Below are positions 26,361-36,209 of a DNA stretch of 45,295 bases, piece after piece (the first letter of the stretch is position 1; every line of letters begins with the position of its first letter). Source of the DNA: Candidatus Gottesmanbacteria bacterium RIFCSPLOWO2_01_FULL_39_12b (lineage in GTDB: Bacteria > Patescibacteriota > Microgenomatia > 2-02-FULL-39-11); contig MFJR01000007.1 of assembly GCA_001780955.1 (NCBI GenBank), positions 449,482-494,776 on the forward strand, written 5' to 3'. A program made the position numbers and the translations under genes. The notes beneath the pieces were generated by a model. That model was given only the letters and a program-made list of their open reading frames with translations, was not told the origin of the DNA and searched no databases.

Positions 26361-26951
26361 TTGTCAAAGGATTCTATGTCATCATGCTATACTGATTTTG
26401 TGGAAGCAAATAATTCTTCTGCTGGATATAAATATCTTTTGACTTATCAGTATTCCTGTGTAATCTATGATTTTACAGTCGAATTTTGCAACAGATTTCT
26501 TCCTGGAAGAGAACTGTTGAGACAACGAGATCAAATGACTCAAGCAGCAAGAAGCGGGAAACAGAATATTGTTGAAGGGTACGAACTACAAAGTCTGGAA
26601 AGCTACATAAAATTTCTGGGGATAGCGAAAGGCTCTATAAAAGAGCTTCTGGAAGATTATGAGGACTTCCTTAGGCAAAGAAAACTGAATCTTTGGGACA
26701 AAGATGAACTAAAGATGAGGGAATTGCGGGATTTGAGGGTTTTGAGGGAACCTCAACCCCACATCCCACAAATCCCCCACATCCCTTACGACCCAGTAGC
26801 TGCGGCAAATTTTATGGTGATGTTATGCCAGAAAACCACCTACCTTCTGGAAAAACAAATCGAATCGCTTAGAGAGAAGTTCATAAACGAAGGCGGTTTC
26901 CGGGAAAATCTTTTTAAAGAAAGGTTAAAAAGAAAATATACTATAAAATAG
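26361..26951 (+). CDS. Four-helix bundle protein (S23/23S rRNA intervening-sequence-protein family); start uncertain
   Basis: YDFTVEFCNRFLPGRELLRQRDQMTQAARSGKQNIVEGYE, LEDYEDFLRQ, TTYLLEKQIESLREKFINEGGFRENLFKERL. Confidence 0.9.
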   Translation: MSKDSMSSCYTDFVEANNSSAGYKYLLTYQYSCVIYDFTVEFCNRFLPGRELLRQRDQMTQAARSGKQNIVEGYELQSLESYIKFLGIAKGSIKELLEDYEDFLRQRKLNLWDKDELKMRELRDLRVLREPQPHIPQIPHIPYDPVAAANFMVMLCQKTTYLLEKQIESLREKFINEGGFRENLFKERLKRKYTIK

Positions 26952-26955
26952 ACGA

Positions 26956-28410
26956 TTATATCTTCACCAGATATATTCCCACATACTCACTATCCAAAGG
27001 TTTTTTGAAACGGATTTTTTCGGTCAGCCTGTTTTCCAGACCGGAAAGCTGGTTGCCCCTTGAAACATAATAAAACTCGACGTCCGGTATTTTTGACTCT
27101 TTAATTTGCTTTATCACGCTGCCTAAATATCTTACCGGAACTACTTTAATATTTTTCTCTTTTCGAAGGTAAACTAACAGCGCATCATCCGGATTACCGC
27201 TGTTCAGACGCAAAAATACAACCAGTGTTTTCTCTTTCGCCGAGGCTTTTAACCAATCCACCGTCTCTTTGACTCCGTATCCTGACGGCCAACCAACCAC
27301 GTATTGGGAAAAATCTCCCCTTATTGGGGGAAAATAGCTCAAATAAGTTGAGTAGTATCTTAAGGGTGAAACGATTAACACCGAGCTCATAAAAACAGAA
27401 ACTGCAAAGATACCAGCAAAACTTGCTTTAAACCATCTATGAGGTAAAGTTTCCAGACCGAAAGCGGTAATCAATAAGTAGGCAGGTAAAATAATGACTA
27501 AATAACGCGAATCAAACCCCTTGAAAAAAATTATTTCTGAAAGTAGTGGCACGGCAAAAAAAATAAGAGGGATGATGATCTTTCTTTTTTGCAAACCCGA
27601 AATTACTCCCCAGATAAATAACAAAAAAACCGCTGGCGTTGTGTGGGCAAACAATAAAAGTGTCGCTGATCTGAGATTGCTCAACCAAAGGCTGAGGGGA
27701 AACCTGATCATTTCCTTAAAACTTACCAGTCTATGCCCCTCTTCAAAGGGCCACCTCCAGTACCCGGGATTAAGAAGCAGCGGCAAAATTAGTGCCAAAA
27801 AGCTGAAAAGAAATATAAAATTTAACCATAACAGTCTTAATACCTTCGCACGTTTATTGATCGCTTGAATAAAGAAAACCAGGAAAACCGCAGGAATGAT
27901 CAGAATTACCGTCGATTTGAACCACCAGCCGGCTCCCGTAACTATTCCCAAAAAAATCGCTTTTCGGGTTTTTGGATTTTCTAAAATTGTCAAGGTAATC
28001 AGCAGGCTTAATGAAAATACCGCCGTCATGATGCTTTCGCCGGTCATCAGACGATCAAAAAAAAGCAGGTAGGGGCAAAATATCATCAATAACGATAACG
28101 GGTAAAGGGAGGATTTGGGAAATAATTTTTGGAAAATAGCGCGGACGGTGATAAAAGTGATCAGGGAGAATGTCACACTCATAACTCTTGCCAGTATTAA
28201 AGGGTCAAAAGGAAAAAGTTGAATTAACCCCAGAAAAAAAGGCAAGGCCGCCTGTTTTCCGTCAATACTTACCGGAGATATGCCCCGTCCAAAATATTCA
28301 ATAAAATCCTGCCCCCAGCGAAGATAAATCCCTTCGTCGTTGAAGATCGGTAAACGGCTTAGAAAACTCAGCCGGGATATCAGAAAAAGTAAAACTAGAC
28401 TAAACATCAA
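26956..28410 (-). CDS. PMT/ArnT-like membrane glycosyltransferase
   Basis: Many TM segments; LPIFNDEGIYLRWGQDF luminal acidic motif. Confidence 0.75.
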   Translation of the reverse strand: MMFSLVLLFLISRLSFLSRLPIFNDEGIYLRWGQDFIEYFGRGISPVSIDGKQAALPFFLGLIQLFPFDPLILARVMSVTFSLITFITVRAIFQKLFPKSSLYPLSLLMIFCPYLLFFDRLMTGESIMTAVFSLSLLITLTILENPKTRKAIFLGIVTGAGWWFKSTVILIIPAVFLVFFIQAINKRAKVLRLLWLNFIFLFSFLALILPLLLNPGYWRWPFEEGHRLVSFKEMIRFPLSLWLSNLRSATLLLFAHTTPAVFLLFIWGVISGLQKRKIIIPLIFFAVPLLSEIIFFKGFDSRYLVIILPAYLLITAFGLETLPHRWFKASFAGIFAVSVFMSSVLIVSPLRYYSTYLSYFPPIRGDFSQYVVGWPSGYGVKETVDWLKASAKEKTLVVFLRLNSGNPDDALLVYLRKEKNIKVVPVRYLGSVIKQIKESKIPDVEFYYVSRGNQLSGLENRLTEKIRFKKPLDSEYVGIYLVKI

Positions 28411-28424
28411 TTAGAGTATTGTAT

Positions 28425-29669
28425 CTATTGGGATATTATTCTCATCAGATCATTGACGGTGACTAAGACGATCAGAGTTAGAAGTATGACCATACCGATT
28501 TGATGAATATAGCGTTCCCAAGTCAACTTAACTCTTTTACCCGATATTCCCTCAATCAGAATAAAAAGCAATCGGCCTCCATCAAGAGCGGGAAAAGGTA
28601 AAATATTGACGATGGCCAGATTCAATGAAAGAAGACCCAGCAGTTCCAAAACCGCTTTTTTACCCAGTGTGATCGCCATTCCTGTAAATTGAGCAATCCC
28701 AATCGGTCCGGCAATATCTTTACTCACCGGCTGTAAAGAGATCAACTTCCAGATTGTCACCGCAATTCCTTTACCTAATTCTAAAGACCGCGTAACCGAC
28801 TCGAACAACCCAACAAACGGCGCCCGTAGAGGTGAATAAGTAATCGTCTCAGATTGAGATATAACTACTCCTATCGGACCCTCCTTGAGAGGTTTACTCA
28901 CCTCCGGTTCTTTGATATTTAAAAGTTTTCTGACAGTTTTTTTAATAACGGTAAAATTACTGTTTTCATTTAACGGAGGTAGATATTTCTCCGGAGGATC
29001 TTTGCGGGGAACAAGGGTAATATTTAAGACCTCACAGGAAGGACAAGCCTCATCCAGTTGCTGGTAATGCTCCAAATTAGCTCCCCGTAACACAGTCAAC
29101 GTCACTTCTTCTCCTAAATGATCGTTTGTCTTTTTGATAAATTCTTCCCGATCCAGAAGCTTAATTTTGTTAAATTCTAAGAGCACGTCATATCTTTTCA
29201 ATCCCCCAAGCTCTGCCGGAGAATCCTTCTCGACCATCTCAATATGGACTCTCCTGGTATCAATCGGCACTCCCTGAGTATATAAAAAAGAGATAATAAA
29301 AACGGCTAAGATAAAGTTCATGACTACTCCAGCCACGATAACGATGGTTCTTTGTAAGAGCGGACGGGCGTAAAAAGCACGGTCAATATTTTTTATTTTA
29401 ACCCCCCCATCTTCTTCACTTTCCTCACCGAACAATCTGACAAAACCACCAATGGGTAACCAGTTAATTGAATATATGGTTTCCCCGATTTTTTTGCCCC
29501 ATACCCTGGGAGGCAAACCAAAACCGAATTCTTCCACCCTGATGCCAAATTTTTTAGCGGCGATAAAATGTCCAAATTCATGAATAAGAACCAGTACTGA
29601 AAGGATGAGGAAAAAAACGACGAGTGTTATAAACATAACAAATTCAGTATAAATGACCGGAAAATACAA
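28425..29669 (-). CDS. rseP: Site-2 metalloprotease RseP
   Basis: VLIHEFGHFIAAKKFGIRVEEFGFGLPPR, PDZ region, NILPFPALDGGRLLFILIEGI. Confidence 0.96.
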   Translation of the reverse strand: MYFPVIYTEFVMFITLVVFFLILSVLVLIHEFGHFIAAKKFGIRVEEFGFGLPPRVWGKKIGETIYSINWLPIGGFVRLFGEESEEDGGVKIKNIDRAFYARPLLQRTIVIVAGVVMNFILAVFIISFLYTQGVPIDTRRVHIEMVEKDSPAELGGLKRYDVLLEFNKIKLLDREEFIKKTNDHLGEEVTLTVLRGANLEHYQQLDEACPSCEVLNITLVPRKDPPEKYLPPLNENSNFTVIKKTVRKLLNIKEPEVSKPLKEGPIGVVISQSETITYSPLRAPFVGLFESVTRSLELGKGIAVTIWKLISLQPVSKDIAGPIGIAQFTGMAITLGKKAVLELLGLLSLNLAIVNILPFPALDGGRLLFILIEGISGKRVKLTWERYIHQIGMVILLTLIVLVTVNDLMRIISQ

Positions 29670-29686
29670 TTCAATGAGGGAAAATG

Positions 29687-30250
29687 TCAGATGTTATTGA
29701 GTTCTTGTTCTTTATGCTCGCGAAGTACTTCGATTTCCGTCATCATCTCGTCTGTGATAGTCTGGATTTCTTTCTCTAATCTTTCTTTGTCATCCTCGGA
29801 AATCTCTTTCTTTTCAAATCTGTGTTTAAGATCGTTCATTACTTCATGCCGCACCTGTCTTAGCATCACTCTTCCACCTTCCAGCTTGCTATGGGCCAGT
29901 TTAACAAACTCATCCCTTCTTTCGGCGGTCAAAGCCGGGATGCTGATCCTGATAATATTCCCGTCTGTGCTTGCGGAAAATCCTAAATTGGCGCTGTTGA
30001 TCCCTTTTTCTAAATCCCCGATAACAGAGGGATCAAAGGGAGCGATAATAATCATGCGCGGGCCATCGGTAGTAATGGTGGCCATCTCTCTAATTTTGAG
30101 GTGTTGGGTTCCTTCATAGGCGGTCACAACCACGTTTTCTACCAAAGCCGGACTTGCCCTGCCGGTTCTGATGGTAGCCAGATCATCGCGCACGACCTGC
30201 AAGGTCTTCTGCATCTTCTGTTTGAGTAATCCTAAAATCTCCTGATCCAT
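29687..30250 (-). CDS. frr: Ribosome recycling factor
   Basis: LATIRTGRASPALVENVVVTAYEG, RRDEFVKLAHSKLEGGRVMLRQVR. Confidence 0.97.
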   Translation of the reverse strand: MDQEILGLLKQKMQKTLQVVRDDLATIRTGRASPALVENVVVTAYEGTQHLKIREMATITTDGPRMIIIAPFDPSVIGDLEKGINSANLGFSASTDGNIIRISIPALTAERRDEFVKLAHSKLEGGRVMLRQVRHEVMNDLKHRFEKKEISEDDKERLEKEIQTITDEMMTEIEVLREHKEQELNNI

Positions 30251-30337
30251 ATCTAGCCCTATACTAATTCATGAAAAAAAATATGTCAATGGCTGGTAGG
30301 TTGGGAAAAAAAGTATAAAAAAGTAAACAAGAAAATT

Positions 30338-30877
30338 TTATGGAGCGGGGGTTCCACCTACTGGAGGTGATAGCGTCGAGGTTAATCCAGCCTGTGCTGT
30401 TTCAGTACCTGCCATAATACCAGATAAAACAGCATCTTGTGTTGCATCTATACTCCATGCGGCTTGTGTAGCATTATAATCTGGCTTTGGAGCTAAAGCG
30501 GTCTTAACTTCTTCTAACAAATTACAATCTGGTCTCGATTTCGCAACCTCTGTAACTTGGGCTTCAATTGTCCCGGCCATAGAAGGAGAGGTAGCTTCAA
30601 TTGTTGCTAAACTTACGTGTAATCTACCTCGATCTTCATATGAAACGCAGTTACTACTATTAGGACCGCAGGCGGAAGCTAAAAGAGCAACTAAAAGTAT
30701 TGCTGCTCCAGCAATCATAGCCGCGCTTCTTTTTTCAGCTGTAAAAAATACAGCAGATCGTCTGAATACACCGACTCCCTCTTTATCGGCAAATTCTAAA
30801 TTAGCCGTCTGTCCGATAAAAGGGGATTTATTATTACGCGCACCCGCTCTACGCTCAATTGGTAAAGATAATAACAT
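30338..30877 (-). CDS. Putative lipoprotein with cytoplasmic N-terminal leader
   Basis: Hydrophobic segment plus lipobox LLASACG; PP/TP-rich C-terminus. Confidence 0.5.
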   Translation of the reverse strand: MLLSLPIERRAGARNNKSPFIGQTANLEFADKEGVGVFRRSAVFFTAEKRSAAMIAGAAILLVALLASACGPNSSNCVSYEDRGRLHVSLATIEATSPSMAGTIEAQVTEVAKSRPDCNLLEEVKTALAPKPDYNATQAAWSIDATQDAVLSGIMAGTETAQAGLTSTLSPPVGGTPAP

Positions 30878-31027
30878 ATTTTTTATGAATAAAAAAAATG
30901 GCCCAGCGAGTGGTCATTTATTTATCTTATAGTATAGCACATTTAGTTTAATTAAGCTACGTCAAGCCTATAGTGTTAAAGAGCGGCATCGAATGACAAA
31001 TTGGGGTGGATCATTTATACTTTTATT

Positions 31028-33211
31028 ATGGCAAGTGAAGAAAAAGTAATACTTGAAGTCAGGACGCCAAAGACGGCTGAGGAAACGCCCGAGAGTATGG
31101 CGCAGGTATTTGCCGCCCTTTTTTCCGGAGGCCACATCCCCCACTGGAAAAGACTGTGGATCAAGGTAAGAACGCTTTCTTTTGAAATCGCCAACTACAA
31201 CCAGACGGTCCATTTCTATACGGTGGTACCGTCTTCCTTCAAAACATTTATGGAAAGCCAGCTGACCAGCCAGTACCCTAAAATTTTGATTTCCCAAATC
31301 CCTGAATATCTTTCTAATATCACCAAAAAACCTTATCTGGCCATCGGTAATTTACAACTGGCCAATGCGTTTTATTACCCGATTAAATCTTACAAGGAAT
31401 TTAAAGAAATTGATCCGCTTTCTTCTATCCTCGGTGTCTTGTCTAAATTTAGCGTTAACGAAACCGGACTTATCCAGATCGTGATCGAACCGCCCCATTT
31501 CAACTGGCAGGGAATGGTGGAAAGAATGGTTACCCGGGGCATGCCGGACCCCACACCGCGCGCCCCTGATAGGACTAAACAATTTCCCCACGCAAGGATG
31601 ATTGAGGAAAAAATAAATCAAACCGGATTTCGGGCCTACGTGCGGCTTTTAATCGGAGCTAATGATAACAAACAGGCGCTATCTCTGATGTTTAATCTGG
31701 CTGGAGCATTTGGGGCCTTTGCTCAAGGTGAAGGTAACAGGCTGATTCTCAAACGGCCAAGATTTATTTTTAAAAAGATCACTTTGGATAAAATCATCAA
31801 ACGCGAGAAAAATCATTTCCCCCGCCATCAGATTTTAAATACCATGGAACTGGCAACGCTCTGGCATCCTCCGACTCAACTTCTTTCCGGTATCAAAAAT
31901 ATTTCCTGGGGAAGAAGCCTGGTCGGTGAACCGCCTCAAAATCTACCCATCGCCCAGGAATTAACCGACGAAGAAAAATCCCATATCAACTTCTTTGCCA
32001 AGGCAGAATTTAAGAATTCACTGACTACTTTTGGGATCAAAAAAGAAGACCGTAGAAAACATATGTATATCATCGGTAAAACCGGAACCGGAAAAACCAC
32101 CCTGATTGCTAACATGGCCATAAACGATATGAGAAACCGGGAAGGAGTGGCGGTAATCGACCCGCACGGAGATTTGTCTGAAATACTTTTGAATTATGTG
32201 CCATCATACCGAATTAACGACGTTGTCTACCTTGAGCCTTTTAATCTTGATTATCCTTTCTGGCTTAACGTTTTGGAAGTAAAAAATCCGGTACACAAGG
32301 AGCTGGTATCATCCGGAATTGTGGCCATATTTTCCAAACTCTATTCGCACTCCTGGGGGCCGAGACTGGAATATATTTTGCGTAACGTAATCCTGACGCT
32401 CTTGGAATATCCCAACGCAACACTGACTATGGTACCGGATTTACTAGCTGACCAGAATTTCCGGCAGGACGTTTTAACCAAAGTCAAAGACAAAATACTG
32501 CAGAATTTTTGGCATAATGAATACGATAAAATGCATCCCAGACTCAAAAGTGAGGCAATTGCTCCAATACAAAACAAAGTCGGCCAGTTTGTCGCTTCCC
32601 CCACCATCCGCGAAATCATCGGTCATCCTACTTCAACAATTGATCTGGAAGAAATCATGAATAACGGGAAAATTTTAATACTCAACCTTTCCCAGGGAAA
32701 ATTGGGCGAGGATAATGCGGCACTCCTCGGAGCCATGTTTATCACCAAGATGCAGCTTGCAGCCATGAACAGGGTTAATATACCGGAAGAAACGAGACGC
32801 GATTTTTATCTGTATGTTGACGAGTTTCAGAACTTTGCCACCACTTCCTTCATAAAAATACTCTCTGAGGCGAGGAAATACCGGCTTGATCTTATCCTCG
32901 CGAATCAATACGTCGCTCAAGTGGAAGAAGACGTACAAAAAGCGATTTTTGGCAATGCAGGCTCTTTAATTTCATTTGTCATCGGCGCCCAAGACGCTCA
33001 CCACCTTTCCCGCGAGTTTGGCCAGTGGTATAAGGAGGAGGATCTGGTCAATCTGGGAAGCTACCAAATCGTCATTAAACTGGCTATAGACAATCTGACT
33101 TCACTTCCCTTTCACGCATTGACTTTACCCTTGCCCAAGTCAAAGAATCTTAATCGGGAAAAAGTAATCACGGTATCAAGGGAGAGGTATACCAAAAAGG
33201 TCAAAGTTTAA
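31028..33211 (+). CDS. TraG/TraD/VirB4-like type IV secretion/conjugation ATPase (DUF87-type)
   Basis: MYIIGKTGTGKTTLIANMAINDMRNREGVAVIDPHGDLSE; YLYVDEFQNFATTSFIKILSEARKYRLDLILANQYV. Confidence 0.9.
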   Translation: MASEEKVILEVRTPKTAEETPESMAQVFAALFSGGHIPHWKRLWIKVRTLSFEIANYNQTVHFYTVVPSSFKTFMESQLTSQYPKILISQIPEYLSNITKKPYLAIGNLQLANAFYYPIKSYKEFKEIDPLSSILGVLSKFSVNETGLIQIVIEPPHFNWQGMVERMVTRGMPDPTPRAPDRTKQFPHARMIEEKINQTGFRAYVRLLIGANDNKQALSLMFNLAGAFGAFAQGEGNRLILKRPRFIFKKITLDKIIKREKNHFPRHQILNTMELATLWHPPTQLLSGIKNISWGRSLVGEPPQNLPIAQELTDEEKSHINFFAKAEFKNSLTTFGIKKEDRRKHMYIIGKTGTGKTTLIANMAINDMRNREGVAVIDPHGDLSEILLNYVPSYRINDVVYLEPFNLDYPFWLNVLEVKNPVHKELVSSGIVAIFSKLYSHSWGPRLEYILRNVILTLLEYPNATLTMVPDLLADQNFRQDVLTKVKDKILQNFWHNEYDKMHPRLKSEAIAPIQNKVGQFVASPTIREIIGHPTSTIDLEEIMNNGKILILNLSQGKLGEDNAALLGAMFITKMQLAAMNRVNIPEETRRDFYLYVDEFQNFATTSFIKILSEARKYRLDLILANQYVAQVEEDVQKAIFGNAGSLISFVIGAQDAHHLSREFGQWYKEEDLVNLGSYQIVIKLAIDNLTSLPFHALTLPLPKSKNLNREKVITVSRERYTKKVKV

Positions 33212-33272
33212 AGCGAAAAGTTCAAAGTTCAACTTTACAACCTATATTTATTAAATAATATACATTTAAAAC

Positions 33273-34151
33273 ATGCCCAGGAGAAGTTTAGGAAGATTTC
33301 AAAGAAATTCACTATATAAATCAGTTAAAAATAAAGGGTCGCTCTCTTTTGCAGCATTTGTCCTTGTTCTTTTTCTTATCGGGGCACTCATAATCACTAT
33401 TTTATCATCAAAAACTCCTCAAATCATGAGAGGACAGGCTACGGTAATATCACCCAAACCAATTTATCCTTTTGAACCTCCAAATTGTATTCCATGCGAT
33501 AAACAACCAGTTAATACAGATATTTTGAAATGTCTCATTAACTGTAAGTTATCAACTGATACCACTTGTCGAACTTATTTGAAAAATGTAAGAAAAGATG
33601 GAGATTATTACCAAAATACTGTATCAAAAGATGGCAGATTTGTATCGACATCTGATCCTGTTGACCGGTATTGTTCAAAACAACCATACTGGAATCCTCC
33701 TTTACCCACAATTACACCTACTCCAATTCCGTCACCCACTTCTATCCTAATGAGATTAGACGTCCCTCCGGAAGCTGTATATATTAGTAACTATAACGGT
33801 GATGCTCATTTCGATTTCTATCTGGGTAATGTCAAAAAGTATTATGGATTCTTTTCTGCAGAGAGTTCCCCAAAAAGATATAATAATCCCTGCCAAGAAG
33901 GCTATGGACCAAAAGTTTATATCGGTGAGACAATTGAAATTCCTACTGTTGATGGTATTGAATTTTATTTTAAGTCAACAAGAACAAACGCGGGAATTGT
34001 ACTTTCATTTATTTATGGACAAAAGGAGCATCAGATTTTTCAACTACCGATTGATGCAGATACAATTATAATAACTCTAACTAATTCAAATCTAGTTCAG
34101 AAAGCAGGAGCATTTCGTTTTCTTCAGCTAGCTTGTCTTAAAGACTCTTAA
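33273..34151 (+). CDS. Membrane-anchored, Cys-containing surface protein
   Basis: Basic N-terminus, one TM, RGQAT motif, Pro/Thr linker TITPTPIPSPTS. Confidence 0.6.
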   Translation: MPRRSLGRFQRNSLYKSVKNKGSLSFAAFVLVLFLIGALIITILSSKTPQIMRGQATVISPKPIYPFEPPNCIPCDKQPVNTDILKCLINCKLSTDTTCRTYLKNVRKDGDYYQNTVSKDGRFVSTSDPVDRYCSKQPYWNPPLPTITPTPIPSPTSILMRLDVPPEAVYISNYNGDAHFDFYLGNVKKYYGFFSAESSPKRYNNPCQEGYGPKVYIGETIEIPTVDGIEFYFKSTRTNAGIVLSFIYGQKEHQIFQLPIDADTIIITLTNSNLVQKAGAFRFLQLACLKDS

Positions 34152-34211
34152 GAGTAGTTGAATATAAGAAACAAAAAATCCTTCTAGTTATAAGATATTT
34201 ACTATAATACT

Positions 34212-34228
34212 CCCATGCCGGGCATGGG
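34212..34228. repeat. REP-like hairpin upstream of transposase
   Basis: CCCATGCC-G-GGCATGGG; related cctggcatggg downstream at 34982-34992. Confidence 0.65.
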
Positions 34229-34268
34229 ATGAATTAACATATAAGGATTTCTTTGTTAGGCTTTAAAT

Positions 34269-34937
34269 ATGCCGTACCGCCATACGCTTATTGTTCCCAA
34301 CCAGATCTATCACGTCTTTAACCGTTCTATCGCAAGACAACCTTGCTTTCTCAACTCTCGTGACTATGAACGATTTCTCAATGTAATAGATTATTATCGA
34401 TTTCAAAAACCATCACTCCGATTTTCTCATTTTAGCAGACTACCCTTTGAACTGCGTACCGCGTATGAAAACAACCTCAAGCAAAAGGGTGTCAAACAAG
34501 TAGATATATTTGCCTACTGTATCATGCCTAATCATATCCATTTTTTACTCAGAGAATGCACACCCAAAGGAATTGCTACCTTCATGAAAAATATTCAAGA
34601 GAGCTATGCAAAATACTACAACATAAAACGTGAACGTACAGGAAGTCTTTTCCAATCAATGTTCAGAGCAGTCAGAATTGAGACAGACGATCAACTCCTT
34701 CATGTAAGCCGCTATATCCATCTCAATCCCTATACTTCATTCATAGTAAAAACAAAAGAAGAACTGCTCATCTACCCTTGGACATCTCTTTCTGAATACC
34801 TTACTCACTCATCGATAACAACCAGAGAAATCATTCTTCAGCACTTTTCAACCGTAGAAAAATTCAAAATATTTACTCTCGATCAAGCAGATTACCAAAG
34901 AGAACTTGAGGAAATCAAACATCTCATCTTTGAGTAG
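34269..34937 (+). mobile_element. REP-associated tyrosine transposase (Y1_Tnp/IS200-like, RAYT)
   Basis: IYHVFNRSIARQPCF, AYCIMPNHIHFLLRE, RTGSLFQSMFRAVRIETDDQLLHVSRYIHLNP. Confidence 0.93.
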
Positions 34938-35027
34938 CATAAGTAGAACCTGGGAAACCAGACATGTCTAGCCAACACATACCTGGCATGGGAAAAGTAC
35001 AGCACTCTTCCCAAATCCATAAATTAA

Positions 35028-35084
35028 AATAAGGAGAAGGTGATAAAAGTGTCGAGGGAGAGGTATACAAAGAAAGTCAGGTAA
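35028..35084 (+). pseudogene. Remnant 3' end of a second TraG/VirB4-like ATPase gene copy
   Basis: Translation NKEKVIKVSRERYTKKVR* vs the intact gene's C-terminus NREKVITVSRERYTKKVKV*. Confidence 0.8.
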
Positions 35085-35469
35085 TTCCCCTGCTGTGTTT
35101 TCGCAGCCAGGAGGAAATTTTGACTATCGACGGCTTCGAATTATCCACATAAACCATAAAATCAGCCGCTTCTTTTCTCTCTGCTTTCAGGTGGTAACCA
35201 TTCAAATGAAGAAACCGTTTAGCTGTTAACCATGACGTTCTTTTATTGGCGTCGGTGAAAGGATGATTCAGACATATTGATTGAAGTAAGCTTGCGGCTT
35301 TAAGAAAAACAGTCGGGTATAAGTCTACTCCAGAAAAAGTAGCTTTTGGTCTTTCTACTGCGGAATGAAGTAAAGCGAAATCACGAACAGCTGCCTTAGT
35401 TCCGGCGTATTTAACAATCGCCTGATGAATAAGGCAGACTTCTTCTATATCAACGTACAGCCAGTTCAT
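35077..35469 (-). CDS. Doc-like (Fic fold) toxin
   Basis: ICLNHPFTDANKRTSWLTAKRFLHLNGY. Confidence 0.92.
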   Translation of the reverse strand: MNWLYVDIEEVCLIHQAIVKYAGTKAAVRDFALLHSAVERPKATFSGVDLYPTVFLKAASLLQSICLNHPFTDANKRTSWLTAKRFLHLNGYHLKAERKEAADFMVYVDNSKPSIVKISSWLRKHSRGIT

Positions 35470-35713
35470 CTAGTATTTCAGAATCTTCTTTTATAACGTT
35501 AGAAAGCCATTTTTTAAATTCTGTACTTGAGGATACTTTGGCTTTGGTTTTTGTACGAGTTTTATTAACTTTTTTTATAACAATCGCTTCACCATCCGGA
35601 GCTTTTTCTACAATAACTTTCTGGCCTTTTTTCAGATTTAATTCTTTAGCTAAATATTTGGGTATGGCCACGACTTCACTGTTACCGGCCTGAAATATTG
35701 TTTGCGTTTGCAT
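35450..35713 (-). CDS. AbrB/MazE (SpoVT)-type antitoxin paired with Doc
   Basis: QTIFQAGNSEVVAIPKYLAKELNLKKGQKVIVEKAPDGEAIVI; overlaps toxin start. Confidence 0.85.
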   Translation of the reverse strand: MQTQTIFQAGNSEVVAIPKYLAKELNLKKGQKVIVEKAPDGEAIVIKKVNKTRTKTKAKVSSSTEFKKWLSNVIKEDSEILDELAVR

Positions 35714-35756
35714 TGTACTTACAATGTTATAACAAAATTAGGGGAATGTCAAGCGG

Positions 35757-36209
35757 TCAGCCACCAAGCTGATATCTGGTGAAGCGGGAAACAGTGATGT
35801 TTTCTCCGAGTTTACCGATGGTCTGCTTAATCAAATCTCTGATAATAATCTTCGGGTCGCGGATGTATTCCTGAGATTCAAGTGTTTTGACATCTTTGGG
35901 ATTCATTGAGGCTATCTGCAAACAAAGTTCATGGGAAAGATTCTTGAAGTCATCGGTCTTGGCAACGAAGTCTGTCTCACAAAGAAGTTCCAGCATCACC
36001 CCTACTTTCCCTCCGTGTATATAGGAATCAATTATTCCTGCTTTGGTTTGCCGGTCAGCCTTTTTTTCTGACTTTTCAATTCCCCATTTTTGGAGCAGAT
36101 CTTCTGCTTTTTTCTCGTCTCCCTTAGTTTCTTCCAATGCTTTACGGCAATCCATGACACCGGCACCGGTCTTTTGTCTAAGTTTTTTAAGTTGATCTAT
36201 GGAAATCAT
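35757..36209 (-). CDS. tsf: Elongation factor Ts (short form)
   Basis: LRQKTGAGVMDCRKALEETKGD, ELLCETDFVAKTDDFKNL. Confidence 0.95.
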   Translation of the reverse strand: MISIDQLKKLRQKTGAGVMDCRKALEETKGDEKKAEDLLQKWGIEKSEKKADRQTKAGIIDSYIHGGKVGVMLELLCETDFVAKTDDFKNLSHELCLQIASMNPKDVKTLESQEYIRDPKIIIRDLIKQTIGKLGENITVSRFTRYQLGG

